NCBI RefSeq assembly: GCF_006016075.1
Contig: NZ_CP040093.1
Span: forward strand, 1,708,501 to 1,772,500
Length of the DNA: 64,000 nt
DNA from: Caloramator sp. E03
Lineage (GTDB): Bacteria > Bacillota > Clostridia > Clostridiales > Caloramatoraceae
Direction: 5' to 3'
This document shows, one piece after another, positions 55,892-64,000 of this stretch. The notes under the pieces are model-generated. The model did not search any database. It worked only from the letters and a program-made list of their open reading frames with translations, and was not told the origin of the DNA. The position numbers were made by a program, and so were the translations under genes. Every line of letters begins with the position of its first letter. Within the stretch, counting starts at the first letter, position 1.

Positions 55892-56695
55892 ATGGAAATA
55901 TTATCTTATGAAAATATAAAGACATTTATCAATACAAAATATATGGGAAGAAATATTGTATATTTACAATCAACTACATCAACTAATGATATTATTAAGA
56001 AGATGGCAGAAGATGGGGCAAAGGAAGGGCTTGTTGTAATAGCTGAAGAACAAATTAGCGGCAGAGGAAGAATGGGAAGAAAATGGATAACCCCAAAGGG
56101 GGAAGCTATTGCCGCTTCTATACTTTTAAAGCCAGATATTCCTCCTAAAATAGCTCCAACTATAACTCCACTACTTTCATTATCGGCAGTTAAAGCTTTA
56201 AGGAGAATTACAGGTTTTGATATAATGATAAAATGGCCTAATGATTTGGTGCTGAATAAAAAAAAGTTATGTGGGATATTAACTGAGACAACTATGGAGG
56301 GAATGAAAATTAAATATATAATCGTAGGTATTGGGATTAATATTAATCAAGAAAAATTTGACGATGACATATCAAATATTGCAATATCATTAAAAAGTTA
56401 TTCAGGAAAATCTTTTGATAGAAGGGTGATACTTGGTGAAATACTAAATTCCTTTGAGAAAGATTATGAAGATTTCAAAAGATATGGGCTTAAGCATTTT
56501 ATCAATGATATAAAATATTATTCTATAGTTCTTGGGGAAAAGGTCACAGTATTAAATATAGATAGCGTTGTTGAGGGTAAGGCTGTTGATATAGATGATG
56601 AAGGTTGCCTTATAATTAAAACATTAAACGGAGACTTAAAAAGAATTTTAAGTGGAGATATTGTTATGGAAGGGATATATAATATTTATAAATAA
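55892..56695 (+). CDS. birA: Biotin--protein ligase (no HTH domain)
   Basis: 267 aa. Catalytic signatures STTSTNDIIKKM, EEQISGRGRMGRKWITPKG (biotinyl-AMP loop) and KWPNDLVLNKKKLCGIL, with the small C-terminal SH3-like domain. The N-terminal repressor HTH found in many Firmicute BirA proteins is missing, so this is a monofunctional ligase and does not itself control biotin genes. It opens a cofactor group: birA, panT-like, coaX. Confidence 0.93.
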   Translation: MEILSYENIKTFINTKYMGRNIVYLQSTTSTNDIIKKMAEDGAKEGLVVIAEEQISGRGRMGRKWITPKGEAIAASILLKPDIPPKIAPTITPLLSLSAVKALRRITGFDIMIKWPNDLVLNKKKLCGILTETTMEGMKIKYIIVGIGININQEKFDDDISNIAISLKSYSGKSFDRRVILGEILNSFEKDYEDFKRYGLKHFINDIKYYSIVLGEKVTVLNIDSVVEGKAVDIDDEGCLIIKTLNGDLKRILSGDIVMEGIYNIYK

Positions 56696-56754
56696 ATTAA
56701 AAAACATTTTATTTTGGGTTGAAAGTTTTTGGCAAAATGCTAAAATAAGAATAT

Positions 56755-56827
56755 CGCCTGCATATTAGCGGGACGTTTTTAAAAAATATAAAAATAGTCC
56801 GGCATCCTAATGGAGCTGGAACGGAGG
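56755..56827 (+). promoter_or_regulatory. Structured leader before the panT-like gene (candidate riboswitch)
   Basis: Nested pairings: ATTAG (56764-56768) with CTAAT (56807-56811), and GGAC plus TTTTT (56771-56774, 56776-56780) with AAAAA and GTCC (56790-56794, 56797-56800). Unpaired GC-rich segments GCCTGC and GGAGCTGG stand out in AT-rich surroundings. TCCG (56798-56801) could pair instead with CGGA (56822-56825) at the ribosome site. It does not match a riboswitch class I know. Confidence 0.45.
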
Positions 56828-56834
56828 TGTTATT

Positions 56835-57410
56835 GTGGAAAATTTAAAAATTTACCCCAAAAAAGTGATGACGGTAAGGAAAATGACAAGAGTAGCAATG
56901 CTTGCAGCTATAGCAATTTTTATGAGCCTAACACCTTTTGGTTATATAAGGCTTACTCCATCACTTAAAGTTACTTTTATGCATATTCCCGTAATAATTG
57001 CTGCAATAACTGACGGTATAGCAGGTGGAATAATAGTTGGGCTTATTTTTGGGCTATCAAGTCTTGTCAATAACTTATCTACTATTTTTGCACCTATATT
57101 CATCAATCCTATGATATCTATTTTTCCAAGGATTATGATAGGTGTATTTTCGGCTTTGACTTATAAAAAAACAAAAAACGTTGCAATAACTGCTATTGTT
57201 GGCACTGCTACCAATACGATACTTGTACTTTCAATGATTTATGTATTTGCAGCAAAAACCTTTGCAAGCATAAGTAAAGTTGCAATAGGATCTCTTGGGA
57301 AAATACTAATAGGTATTGCACTTACAAATGGGACTTTAGAAGTAATTGTTGCAGCTATAATTGTAACTGCAATTACTAAAGCTTTAGATAAGATAATAAG
57401 GCAGGCATAG
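56835..57410 (+). CDS. panT: ECF transporter S component, probably pantothenate (PanT-like)
   Basis: 191 aa from GTG 56835 (GGAGG at 56823-56827). Five to six membrane helices in the pattern of ECF S components: KMTRVAMLAAIAIFMSLTPFG, HIPVIIAAITDGIAGGIIVGLIFGLSSLVNN, and a helix with FPRIMIGVFSALTY. The vitamin is not certain from sequence. The next gene, coaX, encodes pantothenate kinase, which points to pantothenate. The ATPase and T subunits of the ECF complex are not in this window. Confidence 0.8.
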   Translation: MENLKIYPKKVMTVRKMTRVAMLAAIAIFMSLTPFGYIRLTPSLKVTFMHIPVIIAAITDGIAGGIIVGLIFGLSSLVNNLSTIFAPIFINPMISIFPRIMIGVFSALTYKKTKNVAITAIVGTATNTILVLSMIYVFAAKTFASISKVAIGSLGKILIGIALTNGTLEVIVAAIIVTAITKALDKIIRQA

Positions 57411-57418
57411 CCTGCTTT
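57401..57418 (+). terminator. Weak hairpin at the panT-like stop codon
   Basis: GCAGGC (57401-57406) and GCCTGC (57410-57415) around ATA, followed by TTT. Overlaps the stop codon and probably gives partial termination before coaX. Confidence 0.4.
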
Positions 57419-57445
57419 CTCATTATACATTAAGGAGTTGAGTAT

Positions 57446-58222
57446 ATGCTTCTTGTATTTGATGTTGGAAATACTAATATTGTTTTAGGAGTATATGAAG
57501 GTAAAAAACGCCTTGCTGATTGGAGAATGTCAACTACTCCACCAAAAACATCTGATGAATATGGAATAGTTGCTATAAATCTATTTGAAAAGGCTGATTT
57601 AAATTATAAAGATGTAAAAGCTGTCGTTATATCTTCTGTTGTACCTAATATCATGTACTCTCTTGAGCACATGATAAGAAAATATTTTAAAGTAGAACCA
57701 CTTATAGTAGGACCAGGAATTAAAACAGGAATAAATATAAAATATGATAATCCAAAGGAAGTTGGAGCGGATAGAATTGTAAATGCTGTTGCAGGTCATG
57801 AAATATATAAAAAGCCACTCATAATAATAGATTTTGGTACAGCCACAACATTTTGTGCAGTAGGTGCAAGAGGTGATTATTATGGAGGTGCAATAGCCCC
57901 AGGTATTAAGATTTCAAGTGATGCATTATTTGAGAGGGCTGCAAAACTTCCAAGGATTGAACTTGTAAGGCCTGCTAATGTTATTTGTAAAAATACTGTA
58001 CAGAGTATGCAGGCAGGTATAATATATGGTTATGTAGGCCTTGTTGATTTTATAGTAAATAAAATGAAAGATGAAATGAAAAAGATAGGTGAAGATGATC
58101 CATTGGTTGTTGCAACAGGGGGGCTTTCAAAACTTATTGCAACAGAAAGTAGTTCTATACAGGAGATAAATCCATATCTTACATTGGAAGGCTTAAGAAT
58201 AATATATGAAAAAAATCAATAG
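57446..58222 (+). CDS. coaX: Type III pantothenate kinase
   Basis: 258 aa. ASKHA-fold motifs: [18 protein letters not shown] (phosphate 1), [34 protein letters not shown] (catalytic Asp in GADR, phosphate 2), [10 protein letters not shown] and [10 protein letters not shown]. It makes phosphopantothenate, the first step of CoA synthesis, in the cytosol. Follows the pantothenate-type transporter and precedes dusB by eight bases. Confidence 0.95.
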   Translation: MLLVFDVGNTNIVLGVYEGKKRLADWRMSTTPPKTSDEYGIVAINLFEKADLNYKDVKAVVISSVVPNIMYSLEHMIRKYFKVEPLIVGPGIKTGINIKYDNPKEVGADRIVNAVAGHEIYKKPLIIIDFGTATTFCAVGARGDYYGGAIAPGIKISSDALFERAAKLPRIELVRPANVICKNTVQSMQAGIIYGYVGLVDFIVNKMKDEMKKIGEDDPLVVATGGLSKLIATESSSIQEINPYLTLEGLRIIYEKNQ

Positions 58223-58230
58223 GTGATAAT

Positions 58231-59202
58231 ATGAATATAGGAGGATTTATTCCTAAAAACAATGTATTTTTGGCTCCTATGGCAGGAGTTACGGATACGG
58301 CTTTTAGGATTATATGCAGACAATTTGATTGTGGTCTTGTTTACACTGAGATGATTAGTTCAAAGGGACTTACATTTAATAGTGTAAAAACTCGTGCTAT
58401 GCTTGATATAGATGATAGAGAAGCTCCAGCTGCTGTTCAGATATTTGGAAGTGAGCCTGAGATTATGGCAAGTACTGCTGAGTTAATAAGTCAAAATCCT
58501 AAGGTTGCATTTATCGATATTAATATGGGATGTCCTGCCCCAAAAATAGTAAAAAATAATGAAGGTTCTGCACTTATGAAGGATATGCATCTTGCAGAGA
58601 AAATAATTAAGAACGTTGTAAAAAGATCTAAAAAGCCTGTTACAGTTAAGTTTAGAAAAGGATGGGATGAAACTTTAATTAATGCTGTTGAGTTTGCAAA
58701 GATGGCAGAAAGTGCAGGAGCTTCAGCTGTTGCAGTTCATGGCAGAACAAGAGCACAAATGTATGAAGGTAATGCAGATTGGGATATAATAAGAAAGGTA
58801 AAAGAATCAGTTAAAATTCCGGTTATAGGTAATGGGGATGTCATATCTCCTGAAAGTGCAAAAAGATTGCTTAATGAAACAAAATGCGATGCAATAATGA
58901 TTGGCCGTGGATCCCTTGGTAATCCATGGATTTTTAAAAGGACGGTTCATTATTTAAATACAGGAGAGTTATTAAGTGAACCAAGTTTTGAAGACAAAAT
59001 TGATATGGCCCTTTTACATCTTTCCATGGCTTTTGAATTTAAAGGTCATAGAGGAATTGTTGAGATGAGAAAACATATTGGGTGGTATCTAAAGGGGCTT
59101 AAAAATGCAACTTCTGTAAGAGATATTATAAATAAAATTAATGATAAAGATGAAATAGAGAAAGTGCTTAAAGATTATAAAAATCAACTTAAGGGGTGCT
59201 GA
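58231..59202 (+). CDS. dusB: tRNA-dihydrouridine synthase
   Basis: 323 aa FMN-dependent TIM barrel. Motifs: VFLAPMAGVTDTAFRII, DINMGCPAPKIVKNNEGSALM (catalytic Cys), VTVKFRKGWD, AVAVHGRTRAQMYEGNADW, IGNGDVISPE and MIGRGSLGNPWIF. It reduces uridines in the tRNA D-loop with NADPH. AGGTGAT before ATG; coupled to coaX. Confidence 0.95.
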   Translation: MNIGGFIPKNNVFLAPMAGVTDTAFRIICRQFDCGLVYTEMISSKGLTFNSVKTRAMLDIDDREAPAAVQIFGSEPEIMASTAELISQNPKVAFIDINMGCPAPKIVKNNEGSALMKDMHLAEKIIKNVVKRSKKPVTVKFRKGWDETLINAVEFAKMAESAGASAVAVHGRTRAQMYEGNADWDIIRKVKESVKIPVIGNGDVISPESAKRLLNETKCDAIMIGRGSLGNPWIFKRTVHYLNTGELLSEPSFEDKIDMALLHLSMAFEFKGHRGIVEMRKHIGWYLKGLKNATSVRDIINKINDKDEIEKVLKDYKNQLKGC

Positions 59203-59295
59203 ATATAGCACCTTTTTATTATATATTTATATTGAATTTATAACAAAAAAGGTATAATATGTAATTGAGCACAGAATGTGCACGGGAGGGATAAT

Positions 59296-59817
59296 GTGGA
59301 TTACGCAAGAATAGGAGAAAAAGTAATAAGCATAGAAAGAATACATAACAAAATAAACGAGATACTTGAACTCAGATGTAAGGGGTATTCCCAGCAGGAG
59401 GTAGCTAAAATACTTGATATTGATAGAACATTTATATCAAGGCTTGAAAGCATAGGAGAGATACGAAAAGGAGGAGGAATTGCAGTTGTAGGGTTCCCAA
59501 TTCAAAATAAAGAGGAACTTGAAGAAAAACTTAAAAAAGCTGGAGTAGATTATATACTTTTTATGACTGAAGAAGAAAGAAATAATTTTGTCAAAAATCA
59601 GAGTGGGCAAAATTTATTTAACAGCGTTCTAGAGCTTATTGCTGAAGTTAGGAAATATAAACATTGTATAATAATAGGTTCTAATAAAAGAACAAAGATA
59701 ATGGCAACTTTACTTGATTGCCATGTATATACTATAGATATTGGGGAATCTCCAATAAAGCAAGATGTATATATTGATCCTGAAAGAATACTTGAAATAA
59801 TAAGTATGATAAGGTGA
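59296..59817 (+). CDS. HTH-domain protein, unknown regulator
   Basis: 173 aa from GTG 59296 (GGGAGGG upstream; the frame from 59278 contains that site). Residues about 25-50 form a helix-turn-helix (CKGYSQQEVAKILDIDRTFISRLE). The rest is an alpha/beta domain with GGGIAVVGFPIQNKEELEEKL and a later CIIIGSNKRTK segment. I know this type as a conserved clostridial protein beside a quinate-dehydrogenase-like gene, with no assigned function. Likely a transcription regulator of the following two genes, which are close behind. Confidence 0.65.
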   Translation: MDYARIGEKVISIERIHNKINEILELRCKGYSQQEVAKILDIDRTFISRLESIGEIRKGGGIAVVGFPIQNKEELEEKLKKAGVDYILFMTEEERNNFVKNQSGQNLFNSVLELIAEVRKYKHCIIIGSNKRTKIMATLLDCHVYTIDIGESPIKQDVYIDPERILEIISMIR

Positions 59818-59831
59818 TAGGAGGAGAATAT

Positions 59832-60770
59832 ATGAAAAGGATTGTATCTGTAAGTCTTGGTTCCTCAAAAAGAAATCATAGGGCTGAAGTGGAAATTTTA
59901 GGAGAAAAAGTTGTCATTGAGAGAATAGGTACTGATGGAGATTATAATAAAGTTATAAATATAATAAAGGAACTTGATGGAAAAGTCGATGCCTTTGGGA
60001 TGGGAGGAATAGATTTAAATTTAAGATGGGCAGATAAATCTTATACAATAAAAGATGCTATTCCAATAAAAGAAGCTGCAAAAGTATCTCCAATTGTTGA
60101 TGGTTCATGGCTTAAAAATACGCTTGAGAGAAGAACTGTAAAATATATAAATGATTACATAATGCCATTAAAGGACAAAAAAGTTCTTATGACTAGTGCT
60201 ACTGATAGATATGGAATGGCAGAGGCTTTTTATAGTATAGGTGCTGATATAACCTTTGGTGATTTTATATTTGCACTAAATATACCTGTTCCAATAAAGT
60301 CTTATAGATTGTTTAGTATGCTTGCTGAAATAATACTCCCTATAGCTGTTAGGATGCCCTTTGAAAAACTTTATCCAACTGGTAGTAAACAGGATACTAT
60401 TACAACAAAATATGAAAAATATTATAATGACGCAGAAATAATAGGAGGAGATTATCTTTTCATAAAAAAATATATGCCTAAAAATATGACAGATAAAGTT
60501 ATTGTTACTAATACAGTAACTCAAAGTGATATAGAAGATTTAAAGGAAAGAGGAATTGCAATACTTATTACTACAACTCCGGAGTTTAATGGGAGATCCT
60601 TTGGTACTAATGTAATTGAAGCATTAATTGTATCACTTTTAAATAAAAATCTTGAAGATATAACAATAAAAGATTATGAAGATATACTGGATAGATTGAA
60701 TTTTGTCCCAAGAGTTGAATGCTTTAATAAAAATATATTTTATAATGGTAAGGTACAAGGGTATATATAA
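59832..60770 (+). CDS. Quinate 5-dehydrogenase-like protein
   Basis: 312 aa from ATG 59832 (GGAGGAG upstream). It begins KRIVSVSLGSSKRNHRAEVEILGEKVVIERIGTDGD, then GKVDAFGMGGIDLNLR. Proteins of this type carry the automatic name quinate 5-dehydrogenase in clostridial genomes, but I see no clear NAD-binding GxGxxG motif in the expected context. No shikimate or quinate genes are adjacent, so the enzyme name is doubtful. A later segment with ATDRYGMAEAF and ITTTPEFNGRSFGTNV looks like a second alpha/beta domain. Function unknown. Confidence 0.6.
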   Translation: MKRIVSVSLGSSKRNHRAEVEILGEKVVIERIGTDGDYNKVINIIKELDGKVDAFGMGGIDLNLRWADKSYTIKDAIPIKEAAKVSPIVDGSWLKNTLERRTVKYINDYIMPLKDKKVLMTSATDRYGMAEAFYSIGADITFGDFIFALNIPVPIKSYRLFSMLAEIILPIAVRMPFEKLYPTGSKQDTITTKYEKYYNDAEIIGGDYLFIKKYMPKNMTDKVIVTNTVTQSDIEDLKERGIAILITTTPEFNGRSFGTNVIEALIVSLLNKNLEDITIKDYEDILDRLNFVPRVECFNKNIFYNGKVQGYI

Positions 60771-60836
60771 AATCTGTATAAAAATTATATTTTGTTAATA
60801 TATATTTTATATAAAGTTTTTATTGGAATGATTTAA

Positions 60837-61633
60837 ATGAATAGTTTTGCTGTAATTAGAAAAGCTAAAGAAGATGACATAAGAGAAAAATATCCTACTG
60901 TTAGCCATATATCATTTATAAATAAATTATTACAGCCATATAAAAGTAAAGAGATAATGCTTAACGATATAACAGCTGCTGAAATAAAAATACCCGATGG
61001 TTTTGAAAGGATAAAGCTAAAAAGATCATGTAAATTTGGAAATGAACAATATGGATATGTTTTATCAAAGGATTATGACATAAATTTTAATTTGTTTTTT
61101 TATCATTCTTGTTTAATTAGAGCTTTAGATTATTACACAGTAAGTCTAGGATGCGATCTTAGACTTGGGGAAGTGGCTATAGCTGATGCATCTACATTGG
61201 AGGGCAGAAATTGTTTTTTTCTTCTGCTGCCCTTTGCAAGAAGAATAATATTAATATCTAAAAAAAGCAGGAGCTTATTCCAGATGTAGAATATGCAATA
61301 TTAAAATATGGTACATCTGTAGCAATAGTTGAGGATCCTATAAAAGCAAGTGAGAATGCAGACGTGATTATATTATCATCAAAGGATGAAAACTACAAAT
61401 ATTTAGCAGAAGTTAAAAAGCCAATGCTTTATTTTAACTTCATATACCATCCTAAATCTCCTTGGTGTTTTAATGATGTGGATATTGCATTTAAGGGTGA
61501 TAAAATGGATATTACCTTTGCACAAGGTTATTTGCAAATAAAGCAAAGGAAAATTATTTGGAGTATGGCTGAAAAAGAAGGTTTTTCAATTAAAAGCATA
61601 AGATGTGATAATGAAATATTAATGGAAAGGTAA
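60837..61633 (+). pseudogene. Unknown conserved gene split by a frameshift at an A7 run
   Basis: The first frame (60837-61289) and the second (to 61633, open from about 61260) join into one protein of about 265 aa if one A is added to the A7 run at 61259-61265. The joined sequence around the break would read ISKKKQELIPDVEYAILKYG. The C-terminal part has VEDPIKASENADVIILSSKDENYKYL, resembling a Rossmann or dehydrogenase-like end. No function recognised. Weak ribosome binding site. It follows the quinate-dehydrogenase-like gene by 66 bases and may belong to the same pathway. Sequencing error is possible. Confidence 0.6.
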
Positions 61634-61662
61634 ATTTACAGATTATTGTAAATGTAAAGTTA

Positions 61663-61691
61663 TTGACATCATTCATTGTCTGTTTTATAAT
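61663..61691 (+). promoter_or_regulatory. Consensus sigma-A promoter upstream of greA
   Basis: TTGACA (61663-61668), exactly 17 bases, TATAAT (61686-61691): a perfect match to the vegetative consensus. Transcription would start near 61698. Confidence 0.9.
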
Positions 61692-61697
61692 TACATC

Positions 61698-61868
61698 TAA
61701 TGGAGATAAATAACAAGCACTATAAAGAGTACTTTATGGTGCTTGTTATTAATTATGTAGATTAAAAAAATAATTAGTGTTATGTTTTATTTATTAGCAT
61801 ATAATATTTTATGACTAATTATTTGCCCTGTAAATTGCAGGGTAAAAATTGTAAAAGGGGAGAATAAA
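61698..61868 (+). ncRNA. Structured greA leader or small RNA
   Basis: Beginning about 13 bases after the start point expected from the promoter, TAACAAGCAC...GTGCTTGTTA (61711-61748) forms a stem of about 17 base pairs with inner ATAAAG/CTTTAT. A second hairpin CCCTG/CAGGG lies at 61826-61842 before the GGGGAGA ribosome site of greA. The first hairpin has few T residues after it, so it may be a regulatory leader or the body of a short RNA. Confidence 0.45.
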
Positions 61869-62354
61869 ATGGGTGAAACCAACAAACAAGTAATATTAAC
61901 TTATGAAGGAGTAAAGAAAATAGAACAAGAGCTTGAATATCTTAAAACAGTTAAAAGAAAAGAAGTTACGCAAAAGATAAAAACTGCATTATCCTTTGGG
62001 GATTTAAGTGAAAACTCTGAATATGATGAGGCTAAAAATGAACAGGCTTTTGTTGAAGGAAGAATAGCAACTCTTGAAAATATGTTAAAGAATGCAAAGG
62101 TGATAGATGAAGAAGATATCAAAACAGATACTGTATCAATTGGAACAACTGTTAGAGTAAAGGATCTTGAATATGGAGATGAGCTTGAATTTACTATAGT
62201 AGGTTCTGCTGAAGCAGATCCAGCAACTATGAAAATATCTAACGAAGCGCCTATAGGTAAAGGACTACTTGGTAAAAAAGTGGGGGATAAGGTTGTAATT
62301 CAAGTGCCAGACGGAACTACAATATTTGAAATATTAGAAATAAAGAAAAGATAA
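61869..62354 (+). CDS. greA: Transcription elongation factor GreA
   Basis: 161 aa. An N-terminal coiled coil carries the acidic tip [19 protein letters not shown], and the C-terminal FKBP-like domain has [21 protein letters not shown] and [21 protein letters not shown]. It binds the RNA polymerase secondary channel and stimulates cleavage of backtracked RNA. Followed after 25 bases by lysS; the greA-lysS pair is common in Firmicutes. Confidence 0.97.
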   Translation: MGETNKQVILTYEGVKKIEQELEYLKTVKRKEVTQKIKTALSFGDLSENSEYDEAKNEQAFVEGRIATLENMLKNAKVIDEEDIKTDTVSIGTTVRVKDLEYGDELEFTIVGSAEADPATMKISNEAPIGKGLLGKKVGDKVVIQVPDGTTIFEILEIKKR

Positions 62355-62379
62355 CAAAAGAATTTTTGGAGGTTATGTT

Positions 62380-63900
62380 ATGGCAAAGGATGAGTTAACT
62401 CAGATAGAGTTTGAAAAACTTGAGGAAGAGTATAATGAGCTTATAAGACAAAGGATCCAAAAGTTAGAAGAGCTTAAGAAAAATGGTCAAGATCCATTTG
62501 AAATAGTAAAATATGATAGATCCCATACGTCTAAAGATGTAAAAGAAAATTTTAGTGAACTTGAAGGGAAAACAGTAAGAGTAGCAGGAAGATTGATGTC
62601 AAAAAGAGTACATGGAAAGGCTGGTTTTTCTGATATACATGATAGGTATGGCAAGCTTCAGCTCTATGTAAAAATAGATGATGTTGGAGAAGAAAAATTA
62701 AAATTTTTCAAAACCCTTGATATTGGAGATATAATAGGAGTAGAAGGATTTGTATTTAAAACAAAAACTGATGAGATTTCAGTACATGTCAAAGATTTTG
62801 TATTATTAACTAAATCCTTAAGGCCACTTCCAGAGAAATGGCATGGACTTAAGGATCCAGATTTAAGGTATAGGCAAAGATATGTTGATTTGATTGTAAA
62901 TCCAGATGTTAAAGACACTTTCATGAAAAGAACCCAGATTATTAAAGCGATAAGAAAATTCCTTGATGATAGAGAATTTGTAGAGGTAGATACTCCGATA
63001 CTTTCAACAATAGCAAGTGGTGCGGCTGCAAGACCTTTTGTTACTCATAGCAATGCTCTTGATATTGATCTTTATCTTAGAATTGCAACAGAACTTTATT
63101 TGAAGAGGCTTATAGTTGGTGGATTTGAAAAAGTTTATGAAATGGGTAAAAACTTTAGAAATGAAGGAATTGATATAAGGCATAATCCAGAATTTACTGC
63201 AATAGAGCTTTACCAAGCTTATGCAGATTACAATGACATGATGGAACTTACTGAAAACCTTGTTGCATACTGCGCAAAGGAAGTCTTAGGAACTACTAAA
63301 GTTACATATCAAGGAACCGAGATAGATTTTACTCCTCCATGGAACAGAATTACTATGATAGATGCAGTGAAAAAATATGCAGGAGTAGACTTTAAAGAAA
63401 TAAAAACTGACGAAGAAGCAAGAGAAATAGCAAAGAAATTGAATGTAGTTGATGAACTTAAAAAGAAGCTTTCAGATTGTACAAAGGGAGATATATTAAA
63501 TGCTGTATTTGAAGCTTATGCTGAAAAGCATTTGATACAGCCAACTTTTGTAATAGATTATCCTGTTGAGATATCACCTCTTACAAAAAAGAAAAAAGAT
63601 GATCCAACTCTTACAGAAAGATTTGAAGCATTTGTTTTTGCAAGAGAGATTGCTAATGCTTATTCAGAGCTTAACGATCCTATTGATCAAAAAAATAGGT
63701 TTATCCAACAGCTTAAGGAAAGAGAACTTGGCGATGATGAGGCTTATATGATGGATGATGATTTTGTAAATGCTCTTGAAATAGGTATGCCTCCTACAGG
63801 AGGGCTTGGAATTGGCATAGATAGATTGATAATGTTTCTTACAGATTCCTATTCTATAAGAGATGTTATACTATTCCCAACGATGAAACCAACAAAATAA
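62380..63900 (+). CDS. lysS: Lysyl-tRNA synthetase, class II
   Basis: 506 aa. OB-fold anticodon-binding domain ([31 protein letters not shown]), then the class II core: motif 1 around [18 protein letters not shown], motif 2 [26 protein letters not shown], motif 3 [28 protein letters not shown] short N-terminal extension of about 60 residues is normal. GGAGG before ATG. Confidence 0.97.
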   Translation: MAKDELTQIEFEKLEEEYNELIRQRIQKLEELKKNGQDPFEIVKYDRSHTSKDVKENFSELEGKTVRVAGRLMSKRVHGKAGFSDIHDRYGKLQLYVKIDDVGEEKLKFFKTLDIGDIIGVEGFVFKTKTDEISVHVKDFVLLTKSLRPLPEKWHGLKDPDLRYRQRYVDLIVNPDVKDTFMKRTQIIKAIRKFLDDREFVEVDTPILSTIASGAAARPFVTHSNALDIDLYLRIATELYLKRLIVGGFEKVYEMGKNFRNEGIDIRHNPEFTAIELYQAYADYNDMMELTENLVAYCAKEVLGTTKVTYQGTEIDFTPPWNRITMIDAVKKYAGVDFKEIKTDEEAREIAKKLNVVDELKKKLSDCTKGDILNAVFEAYAEKHLIQPTFVIDYPVEISPLTKKKKDDPTLTERFEAFVFAREIANAYSELNDPIDQKNRFIQQLKERELGDDEAYMMDDDFVNALEIGMPPTGGLGIGIDRLIMFLTDSYSIRDVILFPTMKPTK

Positions 63901-63931
63901 AAGGGCGTATATTTACGCCCTAATAATTTTT
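63899..63931 (+). terminator. Terminator after lysS
   Basis: AGGGCGTA (63902-63909) and TACGCCCT (63914-63921) followed by AATAATTTTT. Confidence 0.8.
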
Positions 63932-63942
63932 ATAAAAAAGGG

Positions 63943-63970
63943 TTGCAATTTCAACAATGTATGATATAAT
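63943..63970 (+). promoter_or_regulatory. Promoter of the tRNA gene at the window end
   Basis: TTGCAA (63943-63948), 16-base spacer, TATAAT (63965-63970). Same TTGCAA -35 as before the tRNA-Pro genes. Confidence 0.75.
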
Positions 63971-63985
63971 ATCTTATGTGGTTGT

Positions 63986-64000
63986 TCCATGGTAGCTCAA
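63986..64000 (+). tRNA. 5' end of a tRNA gene (possibly tRNA-Asn)
   Basis: TCCATGG followed by TAGCTCAA matches a 7-base acceptor strand, T8-A9 and the start of a D-arm. The acceptor TCC... with TAGCTCA resembles Firmicute tRNA-Asn. The anticodon lies beyond the window, so identity is a guess. Confidence 0.5.

Noticed and set aside
56755..56834. THF or preQ1 riboswitch before the ECF gene
   Set aside because: The conserved sequences of those classes, as I know them, are not present; left as an unclassified leader.
59832..60770. Accepting the quinate 5-dehydrogenase name as the function
   Set aside because: No clear NAD-binding motif in the expected place and no quinate/shikimate context; kept as a family label only.

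Overview
The window is AT-rich bacterial DNA with dense, mostly co-directional genes, strong GGAGG-type ribosome binding sites and many rho-independent terminators. It carries a large set of endospore genes (spoIID-like, purR-spoVG-glmU-prs, spoVT, spoVB, yabP, yabQ, spoIIE) together with anaerobic fermentation enzymes (NfnAB, an iron alcohol dehydrogenase, a PflX-like radical SAM protein). This points to an anaerobic spore-forming member of the Clostridia, perhaps Clostridiaceae of the Caloramator type; the genus is an inference.

Layout. 1-606: 3' part of a PflX-like radical SAM gene. 887-1072: ISL3 transposase remnant. 1183-7080: a nine-gene operon that is the most unusual part of the window: a permease split over two genes, a dihydrolipoamide dehydrogenase, a stand-alone HdrA-like N-terminal domain, a two-cluster ferredoxin, a DGC-domain protein fused to a lipoyl-carrier (GcvH-like) domain, two more DGC proteins and a lipoate-protein ligase. 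7242-16497: mixed genes, including a SpoIID/LytB protein with a probable -1 frameshift in its N-terminus, a YkvI permease, a lipoprotein, a sugar-ABC ATPase with a PucR-type regulator, comB, rlmI and a PilZ protein. 17047-17247: two proline tRNAs. 17308-31478: murC, purR, spoVG, glmU, prs, a two-component system with HtrA, pth, mfd, prsA. 31713-33453: amino-acid antiporter and a Cys-rich small protein. 33606-49548: the conserved spoVT-spoVB-mazG-hup-rqcP-yabP-yabQ-divIC-yabR-spoIIE-tilS-hpt-ftsH block. It is interrupted by two insertion sequences (one between yabQ and divIC, one IS30-type after yabR) and a Leu-fMet-Met tRNA cluster. 49600-55803: thioesterase, sigma-54 activator, sigma-54 promoter, alcohol dehydrogenase, nfnA-nfnB. 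55892-63900: birA, panT-like, coaX, dusB, a little-known HTH/quinate-dehydrogenase-like trio, greA and lysS. The window ends in the first bases of a tRNA gene.

How it fits together. The first operon has everything needed to make and recycle a lipoylated carrier that is not part of the glycine cleavage system: a ligase to attach lipoate, a carrier domain with the lipoyl lysine, an E3-type flavoprotein to reoxidise it, and iron-sulfur electron carriers. It adds three cysteine-rich DGC domains and a membrane permease, which suggests handling of a thiophilic small molecule (sulfur, metalloid or metal). The substrate is unknown. NfnAB links NADH, NADPH and ferredoxin pools, and the alcohol dehydrogenase under sigma-54 control would dispose of reducing equivalents.

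Caution: two genes (the SpoIID-like gene and the gene at 60837) are broken at A6/A7 runs where one extra A would restore the frame. That pattern fits homopolymer sequencing error as well as real frameshifting. No database search was possible; family calls rest on recognised motifs and gene order.
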